Positions 21,232 through 33,190 of a stretch of 64,000 bases of DNA are shown here, one piece after another (the stretch's first letter is position 1; each line of letters begins with the position of its first letter). Made by a program: the position numbers and the translations under genes. Source of the stretch: Chrysoperla carnea (Eukaryota; Arthropoda; Insecta; Neuroptera; Chrysopidae); assembly GCF_905475395.1 (NCBI RefSeq), contig NC_058338.1, positions 94,969,435 to 95,033,434 of the forward strand, given 5' to 3'. A model generated the notes under the pieces. It worked only from the letters and a program-made list of their open reading frames with translations. It did not search any database and was not told the origin of the DNA.

Positions 21232-21632
21232 ATATTCGTAGTGTACATAGTCATGGTAGGGACAATAAAATTGATGCCAGCGCTTCCAGTGAAAAATTTT
21301 GGCGTTAAAGCAGGCTGTTATGACTAATTTGCAATTCTTTACATGTTAATGTCATTTAAAAATGTCATTAAAATTATTGAAAAACAATAATTAATTAAAC
21401 TTAATGCATTAAAAATTATGAAAATAAGAAATCAAATTGCATAAATATTATTTTTTAAATGTAAATTATCATAATTATTTATTTAAATTTGTTAGACAAT
21501 AATATTAAATTTTCAATGTAAGTCTTAAATGCAATCCATACAATTATATATGCATTCATACAATTCTATAAATAAAGTAGTGTATCGTTACCATGGAAAC
21601 GCCTCCAATAAATCTCACAAACGGTGCGAATA
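21232..21632 (+). repeat. Dispersed 390-bp repeat, inverted partner of 54758-55148
   Basis: Runs from CATAGTCATGGTAGGGACAA, through CCAGTGAAAAATTTTGGCGT and ACTAATTTGCAATTCTTTAC, to CCATGGAAACGCCTCCAATA and AACGGTGCGAATA. The whole block reappears reverse-complemented at 54758-55148 with few differences. The AT-rich interior has no gene. Confidence 0.82.
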
Positions 21633-21697
21633 GGTAAACTGTTCAATCTGTAGTGCCAAATAGGCAGGGGCCTGAGTTCCACGACGCACATAATTAT

Positions 21698-21802
21698 AGT
21701 ACACGAATTTTGCTATTTTTATATTATTTAGATCCAATACATATGTTATCCTTTACTAGTTTTGGACGCAAATAATACAAAAATGCAAAATTCGTGTAAT
21801 AT
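21698..21802. repeat. Small foldback, about 105 bp
   Basis: TACACGAATTTTGCTATTTT at the left pairs with AAAATGCAAAATTCGTGTA at the right. Confidence 0.65.
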
Positions 21803-21810
21803 AATAAATA

Positions 21811-22367
21811 AAAACAAGTGAAAACAAACAATTGACCGAGTTAATTGTTAAAATACCATGCATAGTCAGTTTTGATTTTTTTATAACATACATACATGTC
21901 ACACATACATTACTGATATTCAAGTATAGTACATAAAATAAAATTTTCACCAAATTGGGGCCACCCCGGGTAAACAATGATGTTTACGAAAAAATGTTTC
22001 AAACAAAAGTTGTTTATTTTTTTATAAGAAACATTTTTTACATTTAAACTTTTGTTCTATCTCTAATGGTTTACAAGATGTGTCCTACGGACCCTAGACC
22101 CAATTGACCTATGATGCTCATTTACAAACTCTACCTCACTTTTTACGTCCTGAGTACGCTGTAAAAATTTCAGATCGATATCTTTTTTCGTTTTTGAGTT
22201 ATCGTGTTAATTGACGGACGGACGGACGAACAACCGGGAATGAACTAATTAGGTGATTCTATGAACACCTATACCAAAATTTTGTGCGTGGCATCAATAT
22301 TTTTAAGCGTTACAAACTTGGGACTAAACTTAGTATACCTTGCATATTACATATATGCATGGTATAA
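21811..22367 (+). repeat. Dispersed repeat family A, full-length copy 3
   Basis: Runs from AAAACAAGTGAAAACAAACA with ATACCATGCATAG to CTTGCATATTACATATATGC with ATGGTATAAT. It is the clearest full-length copy for defining the family and keeps both TACCATGCATA and TATGCATGGTA. Confidence 0.87.
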
Positions 22368-22519
22368 TAATACAAAATAGGATAACATATCGTGGCGGCC
22401 ATGGTAATGGCATACACACACAGACACACACAAAGCATATCTCATTTTGTTACGTGACGGATTTTGCCAGTTTGCTCACCATGGCAAGTTGCGTTAAGAA
22501 ACTTCGTTCCAAAAATATC

Positions 22520-23172
22520 TTAAGGTATTTCGATACCAAACAAATGAAAATGATCCAAAAAATTTAAAATTTAATTTATTAATTAAATCAGCCTTTTATA
22601 CGTCTTTTGTGAAAAATTCATATCGATTCTCTGTACGGCTTAAGAGAAATTAACTACAACATAATTTTTTTTTTTACCAAAACAGGGGCATATTTCTCAT
22701 AAACCGTACTGAGAATCGTTATAAATTTTTCACAAAAGACTTATAAAAGGATGATTAATTGATAAATAAAATTTTAAATTTTTGTTATCATTTTCATTTC
22801 AACTCTTTAGAGAGATACAGTTTAGGAAAAATTAACTATCAAAGTCAGTGTTTTTACAAAAAAAAGTTTTTCATTTTTATACACAGTTCTTAATTTTGGT
22901 ACGATTTTAAAGCTTAAAACTTGAGGAATATTGATAAAAGTTTTTTATGTAAAAAACATTTTTAAAATCACTTAAAGACATAAAAATCAACATTTATTAC
23001 GACTTATACCACTATGTAGTAAAAAGGGCTGTTTTTAATAATTAATTTATAATAAGCCGTACAGAGAATCGCTTTGAAATTTATACAGAAGGCGTATTAA
23101 ATACTCCTCAATTAACACACAAAATTTCAGTTTTTTTTGGTAACACTTTCGTTTTGGTATCGAAACACCTTA
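22520..23172. repeat. Foldback element with TAAGGTATTTCGATACCAAA ends, about 650 bp
   Basis: The left end TAAGGTATTTCGATACCAAA pairs with TTTTGGTATCGAAACACCTT at the right end. An inner pair is longer: ATGAAAATGATCCAAAAAAT, then CTTTTGTGAAAAATTC and GATTCTCTGTACGG, against the complement at 22690-22800. The plus-strand frame 22340-22567 is not a gene. Confidence 0.8.
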
Positions 23173-23176
23173 AATG

Positions 23177-23880
23177 AAAGTTGCAGAGGTTGATGGGGGG
23201 GGGGGCATCATGTTCCGACATCAGATTGGATCTAGTTCTCCGGTTTGCTTAAATAGCCAGTTTAAAACCTAAAATATAAGGAATAGAATAATACTGTAAA
23301 TTAGAAATTTGATCCTCATAAAAAAACTAGCATTTTTTCAAAAATCGTTACCTTTCGGAGAAAATGCGACTTAAAAATATGTCATTATTGCATTCCATCG
23401 AAAGAAAACATGATAGCTACAAAAAATGCTTTAACCAATAGCTGTCAAAGAAAAAAGAGTATATTCGCCTGTGTCCATGACTTTGACCTGAAATTCTAGT
23501 TTCAACGTCATTTGATCTTGATCTTAAAATGAAAATTGACCTGGACTTAAAAGTTAATTAACACATACGAATGATCTGTATCGTCCTTGATAACTATTGT
23601 CTAAAAAAATTTTCTACAGCTAGCATATTTTCTTTCGATTAAATGAAATAATACTTTTAAGTAGCATTATCTCCGAAAGCTAACGATTTTAAAAAAAAAG
23701 GTTTTAAATAAAAATTTTTACTTTTTTATGAGGATTAACTTTCTAATTTAAAGTATTCTTCTATCTCTTACCTTTTTTGGATATAAATTGGCTATTAAAG
23801 CAACACGGAAAACTAGGTCAAATTTGATGTCAGAACATGATGTTCCTGGTCAAACTCAGCAACTTTTGTTCGGATAATCC
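23177..23880. repeat. Foldback family C, copy 1, about 700 bp
   Basis: The left arm (AAAGTTGCAGAGGTTGATGG, an 11-G run at 23195-23205, CATCATGTTCCGACATCAGA) pairs with the right arm (TGATGTCAGAACATGATGTT, then CAAACTCAGCAACTTTTGTT). Inner arms TAAATTAGAAATTTGATCCT and AGGATTAACTTTCTAATTTA pair too. A shorter relative lies at 59438-59690. Confidence 0.82.
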
Positions 23881-24100
23881 TTTTTACTATTCGGAGAAAA
23901 AAACGTGCTCAATTTACATGCACTCATATACATAAAGTCCGGCAATCTTAATATACTATTTCACCACCAACAGAGTGAAATAACGTACACGATAATGGAA
24001 AAACTTGTAAGTAAGAGTGAGATAAAATGTTGGATGTGATGGAATTACTCTCTGAAAATACAAAAAAAATCTCTTTTTTTTGTTTAAATCCATCATATGG
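23881..24100. other. Spacer
   Basis: AT-rich spacer with no recognised feature. Confidence 0.4.
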
Positions 24101-25241
24101 TTTTTTTTGGGTTTTTAGAAAAGGAGGGATAATTTTTGTTGCTGGTTCAATACCTTTTCGTTCTAAATTTTTATCTTTGAAATTTATTTAAAAAAATATC
24201 TTAAATGCCCTTTTAATATAAAAAAAAAACTACCTACTCTTTAGGATTATAGATTAAGGGTTGATCCTTTTTGAAAAAAAAAGAGATATGAAAACTTGCA
24301 AAAATATAAAATCAAGCCTTAAAATTAGCTCCACCTCTTTAGATCTTCAGAGATGACTTATGATAGGATCCTTTTTCGTCAGAGTAGATTAACGGTACTT
24401 AAGGATTTACACGGCAGACAGCAACAAGCAACATGACACAGCCCTATGATCGATTTATTCTTTACGATTGTAAATACTATTCACATCCTTTTTTTGTAAA
24501 AGAATTTGAAATGGAGGACCTTTGCTAAAAATATGCCCTTAAAATAAAAAATGAGTGCAATATAAATATTACACGATTTTAATGTTATTTTTAGAGTTCG
24601 TTCAGAACATATTAGATGGTATTGATTTTTCATAGAGAATTAATAAAAGCACCCTTAAAAACTCTATGAAATTTCATTGATTTTCCATGTAGCGTTTAGG
24701 GTAAGTTCAAACAGGTTTTTAAAGTATGTTGATTAATTCATAGAGAAGTTTATATTAAATCAAAGACCCTTAAATTCATTTAATTTACATTAAAAATAAA
24801 CATTTATTTTTGGGTTTTTTTTTTAAAAAGAAAAGAAAATTTCTGCTGCTGGTTCAATGCTTTTTCAATCTAAATTTTAATCACATTTGAAATTTATTCA
24901 AAAAAAAATGCATTAAATGTCTTTTTACGCAAAAAGAAAACTACCTACTTTTTGGAATTATACATAAGGGGTTGATCCTTTTTGAAAAATAAAACGAGAT
25001 AAAATCTTGCAAAACTATAAAAGATTCCTTAAATCTAACTCCACCTTTTTAAATCTTTAGAAATGGTTGATGATAGGATCCTTTTTCGTCAGAGAAGATT
25101 AACGGTACTCAAGGATTAATATGGTAGCTTATAATCAACTTATAGCTTTATGATTGATTTATTCTTTACAATTGTAAGTAATATTCTGATTCTTTTTTTG
25201 TAAAAAGATTTGCAATGGAGGTCCTTTGCTAAAAAAAATAT
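24101..25241 (+). repeat. Two direct copies of a 435-bp segment, period about 705 bp
   Basis: 24101-24534 and 24806-25241 share long runs, including GGGTTTTT, then TGCTGGTTCAAT, then GGTTGATCCTTTTTGAAAAA, then GATAGGATCCTTTTTCGTCA, then GATTAACGGTACT, then ATTTATTCTTTAC, then TGGAGGACCTTTGCTAAAAA. They differ by many substitutions and small indels, so the duplication is old. The 270 bp between them contains the segment repeated at 29795-30052. No protein can be read across it. Confidence 0.82.
24575..24800 (+). repeat. Dispersed segment also present at 29795-30052
   Basis: Shared words in order are TTTTAATGTTATTTTT, TTCATAGAGAATTAATAAAA, CTCTATGAAATTTCAT, GATTTTCCAT, AAAGTATGTTGAT and TTCATAGAGAAGTTTATATT. 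The AATTCATAGAGAA word is itself repeated twice within the unit. Confidence 0.75.
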
Positions 25242-25329
25242 CAGAATGTCACTTCCAAGACATAAAAATATTTTTAATTAACCCATTACGAAACATATTT
25301 CATTTTTTGAGCACCGTGCATTATTTGCC

Positions 25330-26090
25330 TTAATCTTTGAAACAAGTACTTAAAATAGAAATCCAGGATCTTGGCGAAGTTATCGAACTGGCTGATTCTG
25401 CAAAACAGATTTTGATTGAAAGAAGAGGAAAGACTGGAGAAGAGTTTTTTTCAGAAAAATTTTGAAAACCGTGAGCGAAATCTGCGAAAAATATGCTAGG
25501 GAATTTCGGAAACGAATACTCGCGTTAAAACAGATTCAATACTCGAATGTAGAGAATTATTCAGTTGAAGATTAATTTCGAATCCCAATCTATATACCGT
25601 ACATTGATTTGTTTCTGACACATTTACAAGATCGATTTTTGAATCATCGCAATTTGTTATAGAATTTTATAGAATTAAGCTTGTCTTTTTCTCAACAAAA
25701 TGACAAATCTTGATGAGGTATCTTACGTTCAGCTTTTTGAATCACACTCATCAATTTGGCATGATAATTACCGTGACATCTGGGCCGACAATGTTTAACT
25801 TTGGTGTTAAACGCATTACCGGATAGGCGTCAAATATTCACTCGAAGCACTCGATATTAGTATTGAAGATGCGTTTCCATATGCTTCGGATTCTGACAGT
25901 TTTACCAGTGACAATAGCGATGCATGAACGCAATTTTTCAACTTTGTGTCGTCTCAAAACATATCTTAGAGCGACAATGTCTGAAGATCGTCTAAACGGT
26001 TTAGGCTTGCTTAATATACACCATGGTGTAAAGATCGATGTGTACCTACAGAGTTTTAGAAATTTTCTTTTCTATATCATCGCATAATTA
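25330..26090 (+). pseudogene. hAT-superfamily transposase remnant, copy 2
   Basis: Plus-strand pieces in changing frames read GEVIELADSAKQILIERRGK, then YSNVENYSVED, then after a gap LPVTIAMHERNFSTLCRL, then KTYLRATMSEDRLNGLGLLN. The last two are the hAT C-terminal dimerisation domain and are the best-preserved part, inside the open frame at 25863-26087. It ends with IHHGVKIDV before decaying. Stops near 25465 and 25575 and frame changes mark it as a pseudogene. It is homologous to the copy at 16318-16900 on the other strand. Confidence 0.82.
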
Positions 26091-27095
26091 AACTTATTGG
26101 ATAGTTTAAATTAGACAGTTTTCAGCCGCTATTATTTAAAATTACTTGAAGGTATTAAATTGGTGATATAATCTTACGACTTCATGGGACTTTCAGGTGG
26201 CAACCCGTTTTTTTTTCTTTGAAGAATTCCAGCTTGATGTTTAATTATTCCAATATTTTATTAATAAACGCCCTCCCGTTATACAAATAGAAAAAAGTTA
26301 CGATAATATAATGCCTCATTTAAGATGACAGAAAAACTAGGGTGGGTCTCCCCATCCAGGAAGTCACGCTGGAATTGATTAACGTCTCATAGATTTTAAA
26401 CCCAATTTTGATTTGTCCCACCGAAGTTTTAATTTAAAAAAAGGGGAGAAACATTTCTGGAGTTTTCCAATCAAATCTGGAGAGGTGACAACTCTAGACG
26501 TAATCTTACGACTCTTTGAGGTATATTTTGCATTAAAAATATAAAATTACAATTTAAACAAATAATGGAAGTGATTTTAACAAAAAAAAGACAAGTGTAA
26601 TAAAAAAAATTGGATATGGAAGTTATAAAAAAAGAATTTGGTATCCGTTTTTCGATGATGTAATAATAGAATAAAAGACATACATACCAAGAGCAGAGAT
26701 AGATACCAGAAGAAGAAGAAGAAGAAGAAGAACTGTTGAAGAAGAGGAATTGTATATTATAATATTAGTTACATTACATTATTATAAAAAGCCTGGCGCG
26801 ATAGATGTTGGGAAATTATGACCTCGGGGGCCAATGAATGGACATTCACTAACTGAAGCAACAAGTTCACTAACTCATAACCCATGTACGAGGAATGGAA
26901 TAGAGTATACCATGTGTACGAAGTACCATCATTATTTATATAATGGTTGTAGTGAGCTGGTCAACGAAATTTTTATATAACTCTTCAAACTGGTCGTCTT
27001 TTCTACTCCCATCAAGATGAATGCAACCGGGACACAATACATTAAATTTTAGTTTCGGTTAAATTTTTTTTTAAACTATGGATTAAGGTAAAAAT
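26091..27095. other. Interval without a gene; GAA microsatellite
   Basis: Contains an (AGA)n tract at about 26709-26732 and a partial match to the TA-flanked element end near 26312 (CATTTAAGATGACAG). Otherwise no feature is supported. Confidence 0.5.
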
Positions 27096-27282
27096 AAGTG
27101 AAATTTACAAAATTTAAAAAACCCCCGACAAATGCGATTTAATTCTTGTAAACCAGTTTTTAGAAATTTAGCTATGTTCTCAATCAAGTCGGTTCGACCG
27201 TTTAGGGGCTACGATGCCACTGAGAAACACAAAGACGCCCAGATAAACACTTTAAACTTATAACACTCCTTCTTAAATCAAA
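27096..27282 (+). repeat. Dispersed repeat family B, truncated copy 2
   Basis: AAGTGAAATTTACAAAATTT is followed almost directly by GTCGGTTCGACCGTTTAGGG and GCTACGATGCCACTGAG, then ACTTATAACACTCCTT. The middle module with GGAACCCTAA is missing. Confidence 0.72.
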
Positions 27283-27537
27283 GTGATGGTCAAGGACATC
27301 AGATGAGATGAAAAGGATACTTGGAGAGTTATCATTTTTTGGGACAAATTTTTGGAAATATTTTAATTAAAATTGAAATATTTGAGTTGACTTTGTTTTC
27401 TTGAATTATGGTTTTGAATTACCTAATTATTTTACCATTTCACTTTTCGAAATGAATTGAGCCATATTTATTTGATCATTCATTTCCATAGTAATTATTT
27501 ATACCTGTATGTTAAAATTACATGTCATGCTTATTCC

Positions 27538-27782
27538 AAACTGAATTGATTTTGAAGACCATCACCAATTTTTTAGTTTTTTCGGGTATGTAACCCTAAG
27601 CTCGCACTTGAAACATATCTAAGAACACTTTCTGTTAAATTACCTTTCAAATGAAACCAAAAAAAAATTAAAATCGGTTCAACCGTTTAGGCGCTACGAT
27701 GCCACAGACAGACAAACACACAGGCATACACACATTGCGGTCCAACTTATAACACCCCTTTTTTTAATTCGAACGTTAAAAA
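27538..27782 (+). repeat. Dispersed repeat family B, truncated copy 3
   Basis: Starts inside the family (AACTGAATTGATTTTGAAGA) and runs through TCGGTTCAACCGTTTAGGCG and CAACTTATAACACCCCTTTT to the end. Confidence 0.78.
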
Positions 27783-28531
27783 ATAACCTTTGAAGGGCCG
27801 TAGCTCGGAAGAGAAGGTTTTTTGAGGGTTGAGTCCAAAAGTACTTTCGATCAGCACGGTCAAAACTACATTAATCCATAGTTTTCAAAAACTTAAACTT
27901 AACTTTCATATGATTTACTGACTTTTATGAAGTTTTGGGTAGAGCAATGCCAACGTTTTGCAACAACCAATGCCAACTTTTTGTTTTCTGTAGAATCAAA
28001 ATTTTTTATATGCCCAGAAAAAAAACAAAGAATGAGTATGGAAAAATCAACGATTTTCCACTTTTTTCCAAATTTTTTTGCAATTTACTCGAAAACTATT
28101 CATTTAAGAGAAAAAATAGTTTAGTCTAAAGTTATCGGGCGTAAAATTTTCGATCAATTTGTATAATAAACTTTTTCATACCTTATTTTATAAAAAAATC
28201 TACAATTTCCATATTTTTGGTGGTTTTTTTAAGTTTTTCTTAAAAAACTGTTGATAAAAGCATAAAATTTAAAACCTCTCTATGTATTTTGATTGTTCCC
28301 AATCATTCGCATTGTGGGAAAACTCAATATTTTAAATAAATATATACGAGGCATACATACTTATGTCTGTTTTCCGCTCTCTAGCGGTGACAATTTTGAG
28401 CAGGAAAAAACTATTTATACCTATAGATTGAAAATTTTACGCTATACAACTTTGAACAAGAGTGATTTTTCCCTAGAATAGGGAAATAGCATAGTTTTTG
28501 AATAAGTTCTAAAAGACCCCTGGTAGATATA
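27783..28531. other. AT-rich interval with no recognised feature
   Basis: Two overlapping plus-strand frames at 27927-28129 have no domain or coding signature. Nothing else is supported. Confidence 0.45.
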
Positions 28532-28702
28532 ATATTTGAAGAAAGAGTAAGTCTTAAAAACTCTTAAGAACTCTGAAAAAGTCTTAAAAACTCTGAACAA
28601 TTCTTAGGATCTCTGAATTTCTCTACGTGTTAAAAAACTTTGAGAAATTCGGAGTTTCTAAGACTTTTTATAATTTTTAAGACTTATTCTTTCTTCAAAT
28701 AT
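28532..28702. repeat. Hairpin of 171 bp with exact 24-bp ends
   Basis: The left end, ATATTTGAAGAAAGAGTAAG followed by TCTT, finds its near-exact reverse complement at the right end (AAGACTTATTCTTTCTTCAA, then ATAT). The interior is a series of CTTAAAAACTCTGAA-like direct repeats. The whole transcript would fold into one long hairpin on either strand. Confidence 0.75.
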
Positions 28703-28859
28703 TTTTTCAACCAAGGACTGCGGAAAAACGTGGAAAACTATATTTAAATATCAATTTTTCCGAAAATGCGAAAGATTGGAAAAAATCAAATTATACAGAT
28801 CGGTTGAAATTTTATGCATAACAACTTTTATCCAAAGTATTTTTTGACTGCCTAAATAT

Positions 28860-29315
28860 TTTTGATTGCCCTTATTTAGGCAGCATCGTTAACAAACAAG
28901 GGAGATTCGATGAAGATGTAGCTCAAAGAATTAAAAAATGTAAGGACCTAAGACTCGAGGCCAAACACAGAATTTTTGAAACAAATGTAAAGTCAGTACT
29001 ACTCTACGGTTGCCAAACAGAGAGTTACTAAAATCATCTCTAGCAATGTTAACCTGTGGAAGAAAACACATCAAACACCCATAGCAGACACTAAGAAAAC
29101 CTCCTGAACACATCAGCCGCCAGGCGCTCGCTTAGAATCCACAAGGCAGGCGAAAACCGAAAAGACCTCGCATCACCTGGCGAAGAACCGAAGAAAAAGA
29201 GGCAGAACTGGAAGGCAAAACTTGGAGTGAAGCCAATAGTCTGGCCAGAAAACGTGTTCGCTGAACATCCTTTGTTGCGGCCCTGTGTCCATCTGAGGAT
29301 TAAAGGAATTAAGTA
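28860..29315 (+). pseudogene. 3' end of a non-LTR (LINE) retrotransposon
   Basis: The translation begins YLGSIVNKQGRFDEDVAQRI then KKCKDLRLEAKHRIFETNVK then SVLLYGCQT, the well-known region after the RT of many insect LINEs. It continues in broken frames: PNRKTSHHLAKNRRKRGRTG, then the terminal ALCPSED phrase and a stop. The right end is GGAATTAAGTAAGTAAATAA, a (TAAG)n-like 3' tail typical of these elements. The 5' part is absent, as usual for truncated reverse transcription. The minus-strand frame 28931-29113 is a shadow. Confidence 0.8.
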
Positions 29316-29794
29316 AGTAAATAATTTTTTGGCTAAAATGCATAGACATTTATACTACATTCTTTTAACGTTAATTTCATATAACCTAACCATTGAGATG
29401 CAAATTTTGGGACATTATTGTCAGTGCTATTAAAATTATATGCCTAAAAAAACTACCAGCTCACTAGCTAAAGTATGTATTTTTATTTTATTATCACAAA
29501 TAGGAGAGTTTTTTTTAGGTGAAGGGGCTTGGCTATTTTTACAGCATTATTGTGTGGTTATGTATACTTATTATAGTGGATCTTGTCAAATAAATTTTAT
29601 TATTATTTTTCTTTTATTAATATTTTTCAAAAAAAAATATCCTACTAGCATGAAACTTTTACAAAAATAAATTAAAAATCATGTTAGATAAAATCTGGGC
29701 AAATTATAGAGAGTCACCAGCATTAATCGATAAATTATAACTATTATTGTTTAGTCAATATTTTAAAATCGAATAACTCGCACTCATAGATATT
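29316..29794. other. AT-rich interval with no recognised feature
   Basis: The plus-strand frame at 29440-29670 is hydrophobic, with a K-rich end, but has no recognisable domain or splice context. I do not call it. Confidence 0.45.
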
Positions 29795-30052
29795 ACCCCA
29801 TTTTAAATGTTATTTTTTGAGTACGTTCAAAGGATACTCAATGATGTTGATTATTCATAGAGAATTAATAAAAGCACTACTAAAAGCTCTATGAAATTTC
29901 ATAAATTTTCCATATAACTATTAGGGTACGTTCAGACAGTTATTTTTTTAAAAAGTATGTTGATTTATTCATAGAGAAGTTTATATTAAATCAAAAAGAC
30001 ACCCTTAAATAATTCATAAAGAATTTTAAATTTAATTTACATTACAAATCAA
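29795..30052 (+). repeat. Second copy of the segment at 24575-24800
   Basis: Shows the same word order as the copy at 24575-24800, with small indels. Confidence 0.75.
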
Positions 30053-32590
30053 CAGAAAAATTAGAATAATGACCTTAAAGGTCATCTTTTTTAAGTCTTC
30101 TTCATTTACTTTCAAATATCAAAGCCAATATTTGCAGCAACGTTGTATAATAAATGTGACTTTAATTAATCATACTCATATAAATAAATAAAAAAAGATA
30201 TATGCTCAAACATAAAAATGAATGAAATATACATTTTTTATTATTATTATTTAAAGAAACTCTTGATAATATAAAAGAATAATGTTAGTTAAAAAAAAAA
30301 ATGTTATTATTAATAATAACTTTGTTACTGTCATACATATATTTATCTCTATGTATATCTATTTCATTCTAATGACTTTACAACCATAATATACACTTTT
30401 TATGTAATAAACACTCTTTTGTTTCTAAAGATATGTTTACACTGAATCTTGTATATACTTCCTTGATTTTTTCTATCTTTTTAAATGATTATATCTATGA
30501 TTATGCGTGTATGATGATTGTAAGTTGTAGCTTTATATCGTATAAAATCGTTTTATATCGTATCGGTATTCGGTGTGTGTATTGTGTGAAGATCACAGAT
30601 TATAACTAGCAACAAGGCAACGAGAGAGCTCTGGCTCTATGTTGGAATGGAAGTATGAGAATAGAGGGCTTTGAACTCTGATTTACCCCAACAACACAAC
30701 GCGAACGAACGCGGCAAACGGATCGAATTGTTTTGTGTTTAGAAATTAGAAATAAAATTATGTGTTAGTTTTTACTTTAGTTTAAAACGAGAAATATATA
30801 TATTATTATTTGTATAATGTGTGAATGTTTTGAAGGAAAAAAAAATAAAATAAAGAGTTGACTTTACTTATATTCATCTTATGGAGTTACTATATTTGCT
30901 TATATTTCAAATAGGAAGTGTACATAAGTTTTTTTTTATTTAATGAGGACTATAATAACTTTGATTATTTTATTTTATTTTTTTTAGATGAATTTTATAG
31001 CAAAATGTTCTTTGTTTTAGAATTTATAACTCTTTTAAACAGTTCTCCAAGTTATAATCATCTCACAGTCTTCACTATTGGAGTTGAAAATCCCCATCCC
31101 GTGTTTAAAACATAGAAAATTAGTTGAGACTTATGTTTAAGGAAAATCAGAACCATCTCCATATCTTCCATCAACTTCAACATCATTCCCTATTTTTCAA
31201 CCTTACTTATTTTCCTTACAAGGAACATTACTCCACCAGAGGGAAACTCGTTTAATTCCTTCTCTACTCAGATCATTGGCCTTCTGGTCTTTGCTGTCAA
31301 AGACTGTTTCATGTTTCTGCACCGAATGTAAGTATGTCTGGGGAGCGATTACATAAAAAACAAATCAGGTCATTGCAACGTTTTTTTCGTAAGTTTTAGC
31401 ATCCCCTTCCTCTATAGCACCCTCTAACTCGAACCCCATATCAATTAATCTTTGCTTACATGTCAGCCCTTTACGGAAATGCAAACGATTGTCTCATTTG
31501 TTTCACGAATTAGATTATTAATTTCTTCAATGACTTCAATGCAATCAAAAATCTAACATTGCCTCAAAAATTACGAACATGAAACACTTCTAGCGAATTT
31601 TAACGAGTAAACATTGAGGGTAATATCCACACTGGGCCCATAACCTTATAGCATCAAACATTTAAATAATGCGTCAGGATGCAGATAATATGTGCATTAG
31701 CATAAGATTAATACATTTTATGGATACACGTGGATATTTTAACCTTGAATCAGGAAGTGTTTTTTTTTATTATTAAATGCCTTCAAGCGATCTAATAATA
31801 TACTACACGTGAACTCTGTTCATTCCATTTTTGAAACCATTTTTAAAACTATATGAACTATTTTTAAAAAATACGTTAAAACGTTTTTGTTTGTTGGTAT
31901 TTTTTTAAAAAACACTGTGCATGCAGTCAGTGTAGTATAACTTTTTTTTTTAAATCCTAATAATTATCATTGATTCTAAGATTTGATATTTTCTAAGCCT
32001 AATATAATGTTAAGCTAGCTATATGCTGAGCGCTGCTTTGTATGTAAGTGATTATAATAAAAGAAACTCAAACTCATGAGGGTCAAACACCCCACAAAAT
32101 ATTATTATATCTTTTTAGTTTTAGTTAACTTTACTCTATACACGTGTTGCTTGTGCTGTTTGATATATCTAGAAAAAGAGAGGATGCTTTTGTTTGTTGC
32201 GTTTGTTCAGTTTTAGTTTAGAGCTCAACTTAACTCACATAATAAACGATACGATATATTAGTCTACTGGAAGTAGTCCACAGTCAACATGATCCTTGGA
32301 TGGTAGATAACAATCAGAGTGGTCCAAGTATCATTTTCCTTAAGGCAGTATTCAATATTCTGGTCTAGAAATTTGAAGAAATCACTTGTTTTTTTGCATA
32401 TTATTAAAGATCACACCTTTAAGAATAAAGAATTTTTTAAAAAATCGAATTATTTTCGGTGATACAACGGAGCTTCTGCTGCTTCAAAAGAAGGCAAAAC
32501 AGCTCGGTTAGCAGAAATAACTTTCCCAGACATTGCAATTGTAGAAGAAGAAGGCCCAATGTATGAATCCAGGATCGCCGATAAGTCAAA
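30053..32590. other. Intergenic DNA with one less AT-rich patch at 30560-30740
   Basis: Most of the stretch is AT-rich and empty to my reading. Between about 30560 and 30740 the composition changes: GCAACAAGGCAACGAGAGAG, then CTCTGGCTC, and later ACACAACGCGAACGAACGCG with GCAAACGGATCG. That could be a promoter or untranslated first exon, of ttk or another gene, but no splice or core-promoter set settles it. A GTAAGTAT donor-like word occurs at about 31328. Confidence 0.35.
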
Positions 32591-32659
32591 TTGATTAATA
32601 TTATTATCCGAGTTATTCTGTCGGAATTATTTCTCAAACATAAAACGCGTTTCAAGAAA

Positions 32660-33190
32660 ACTGCATTTTTCGATGTGGATGACATGATAGCGATATCACA
32701 TTCAAATTATATCCAAGTATGGAATCCTTGGTTTATCACAGTTAGATATTATATGGATGTGATAGAGCAAAATTATATTTTTATGGATTTTGATGACGTC
32801 ATTAAATTCAAAAAAACTCTTTTTTGCTAACACAGCCAATTTAAATCCGATCTGAATGGATTTTTTTTTGATACCCACTAATTTTGGGTCAAATTTTTCG
32901 CAACCATTCACCTTTGTGCTAAATTTTGAATCCAGGTCTCCACTTTCTTGAAACCTTTTAAAGATAGGTTTAATTTGAAAAGTTTGACCAAAACTTAGTA
33001 GGATTCCATACTTGGTTTATCAAAATTGGATATAATTTGAATGTGATATAACAAAATTAAATTTTCTAGATTTTGATGACGTCATTAAGTTAAAAAAAAA
33101 TCAATTTTATTGATAACACAGCCAAATTTAATCCGATCTGAATGGAATTTTTTTTGCAATCCACCGATTTCTGTTAAATTTGGCGGAAAC
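32660..33190 (+). repeat. Direct duplication of a 190-bp segment
   Basis: Copies at about 32715-32905 and 33000-33190 share TCCTTGGTTTATCA, ATTTTGATGACGTCATTAA, TAACACAGCCAA and TTTAATCCGATCTGAATGGA. They differ by scattered changes. A CRE-like TGACGTCA is conserved in both copies. The short frames over it are not genes. Confidence 0.75.

Noticed and set aside
29440-29670. 76-residue hydrophobic frame
   Set aside because: AT-rich DNA yields Phe/Leu/Ile-rich frames by chance; there is no homology or gene context.
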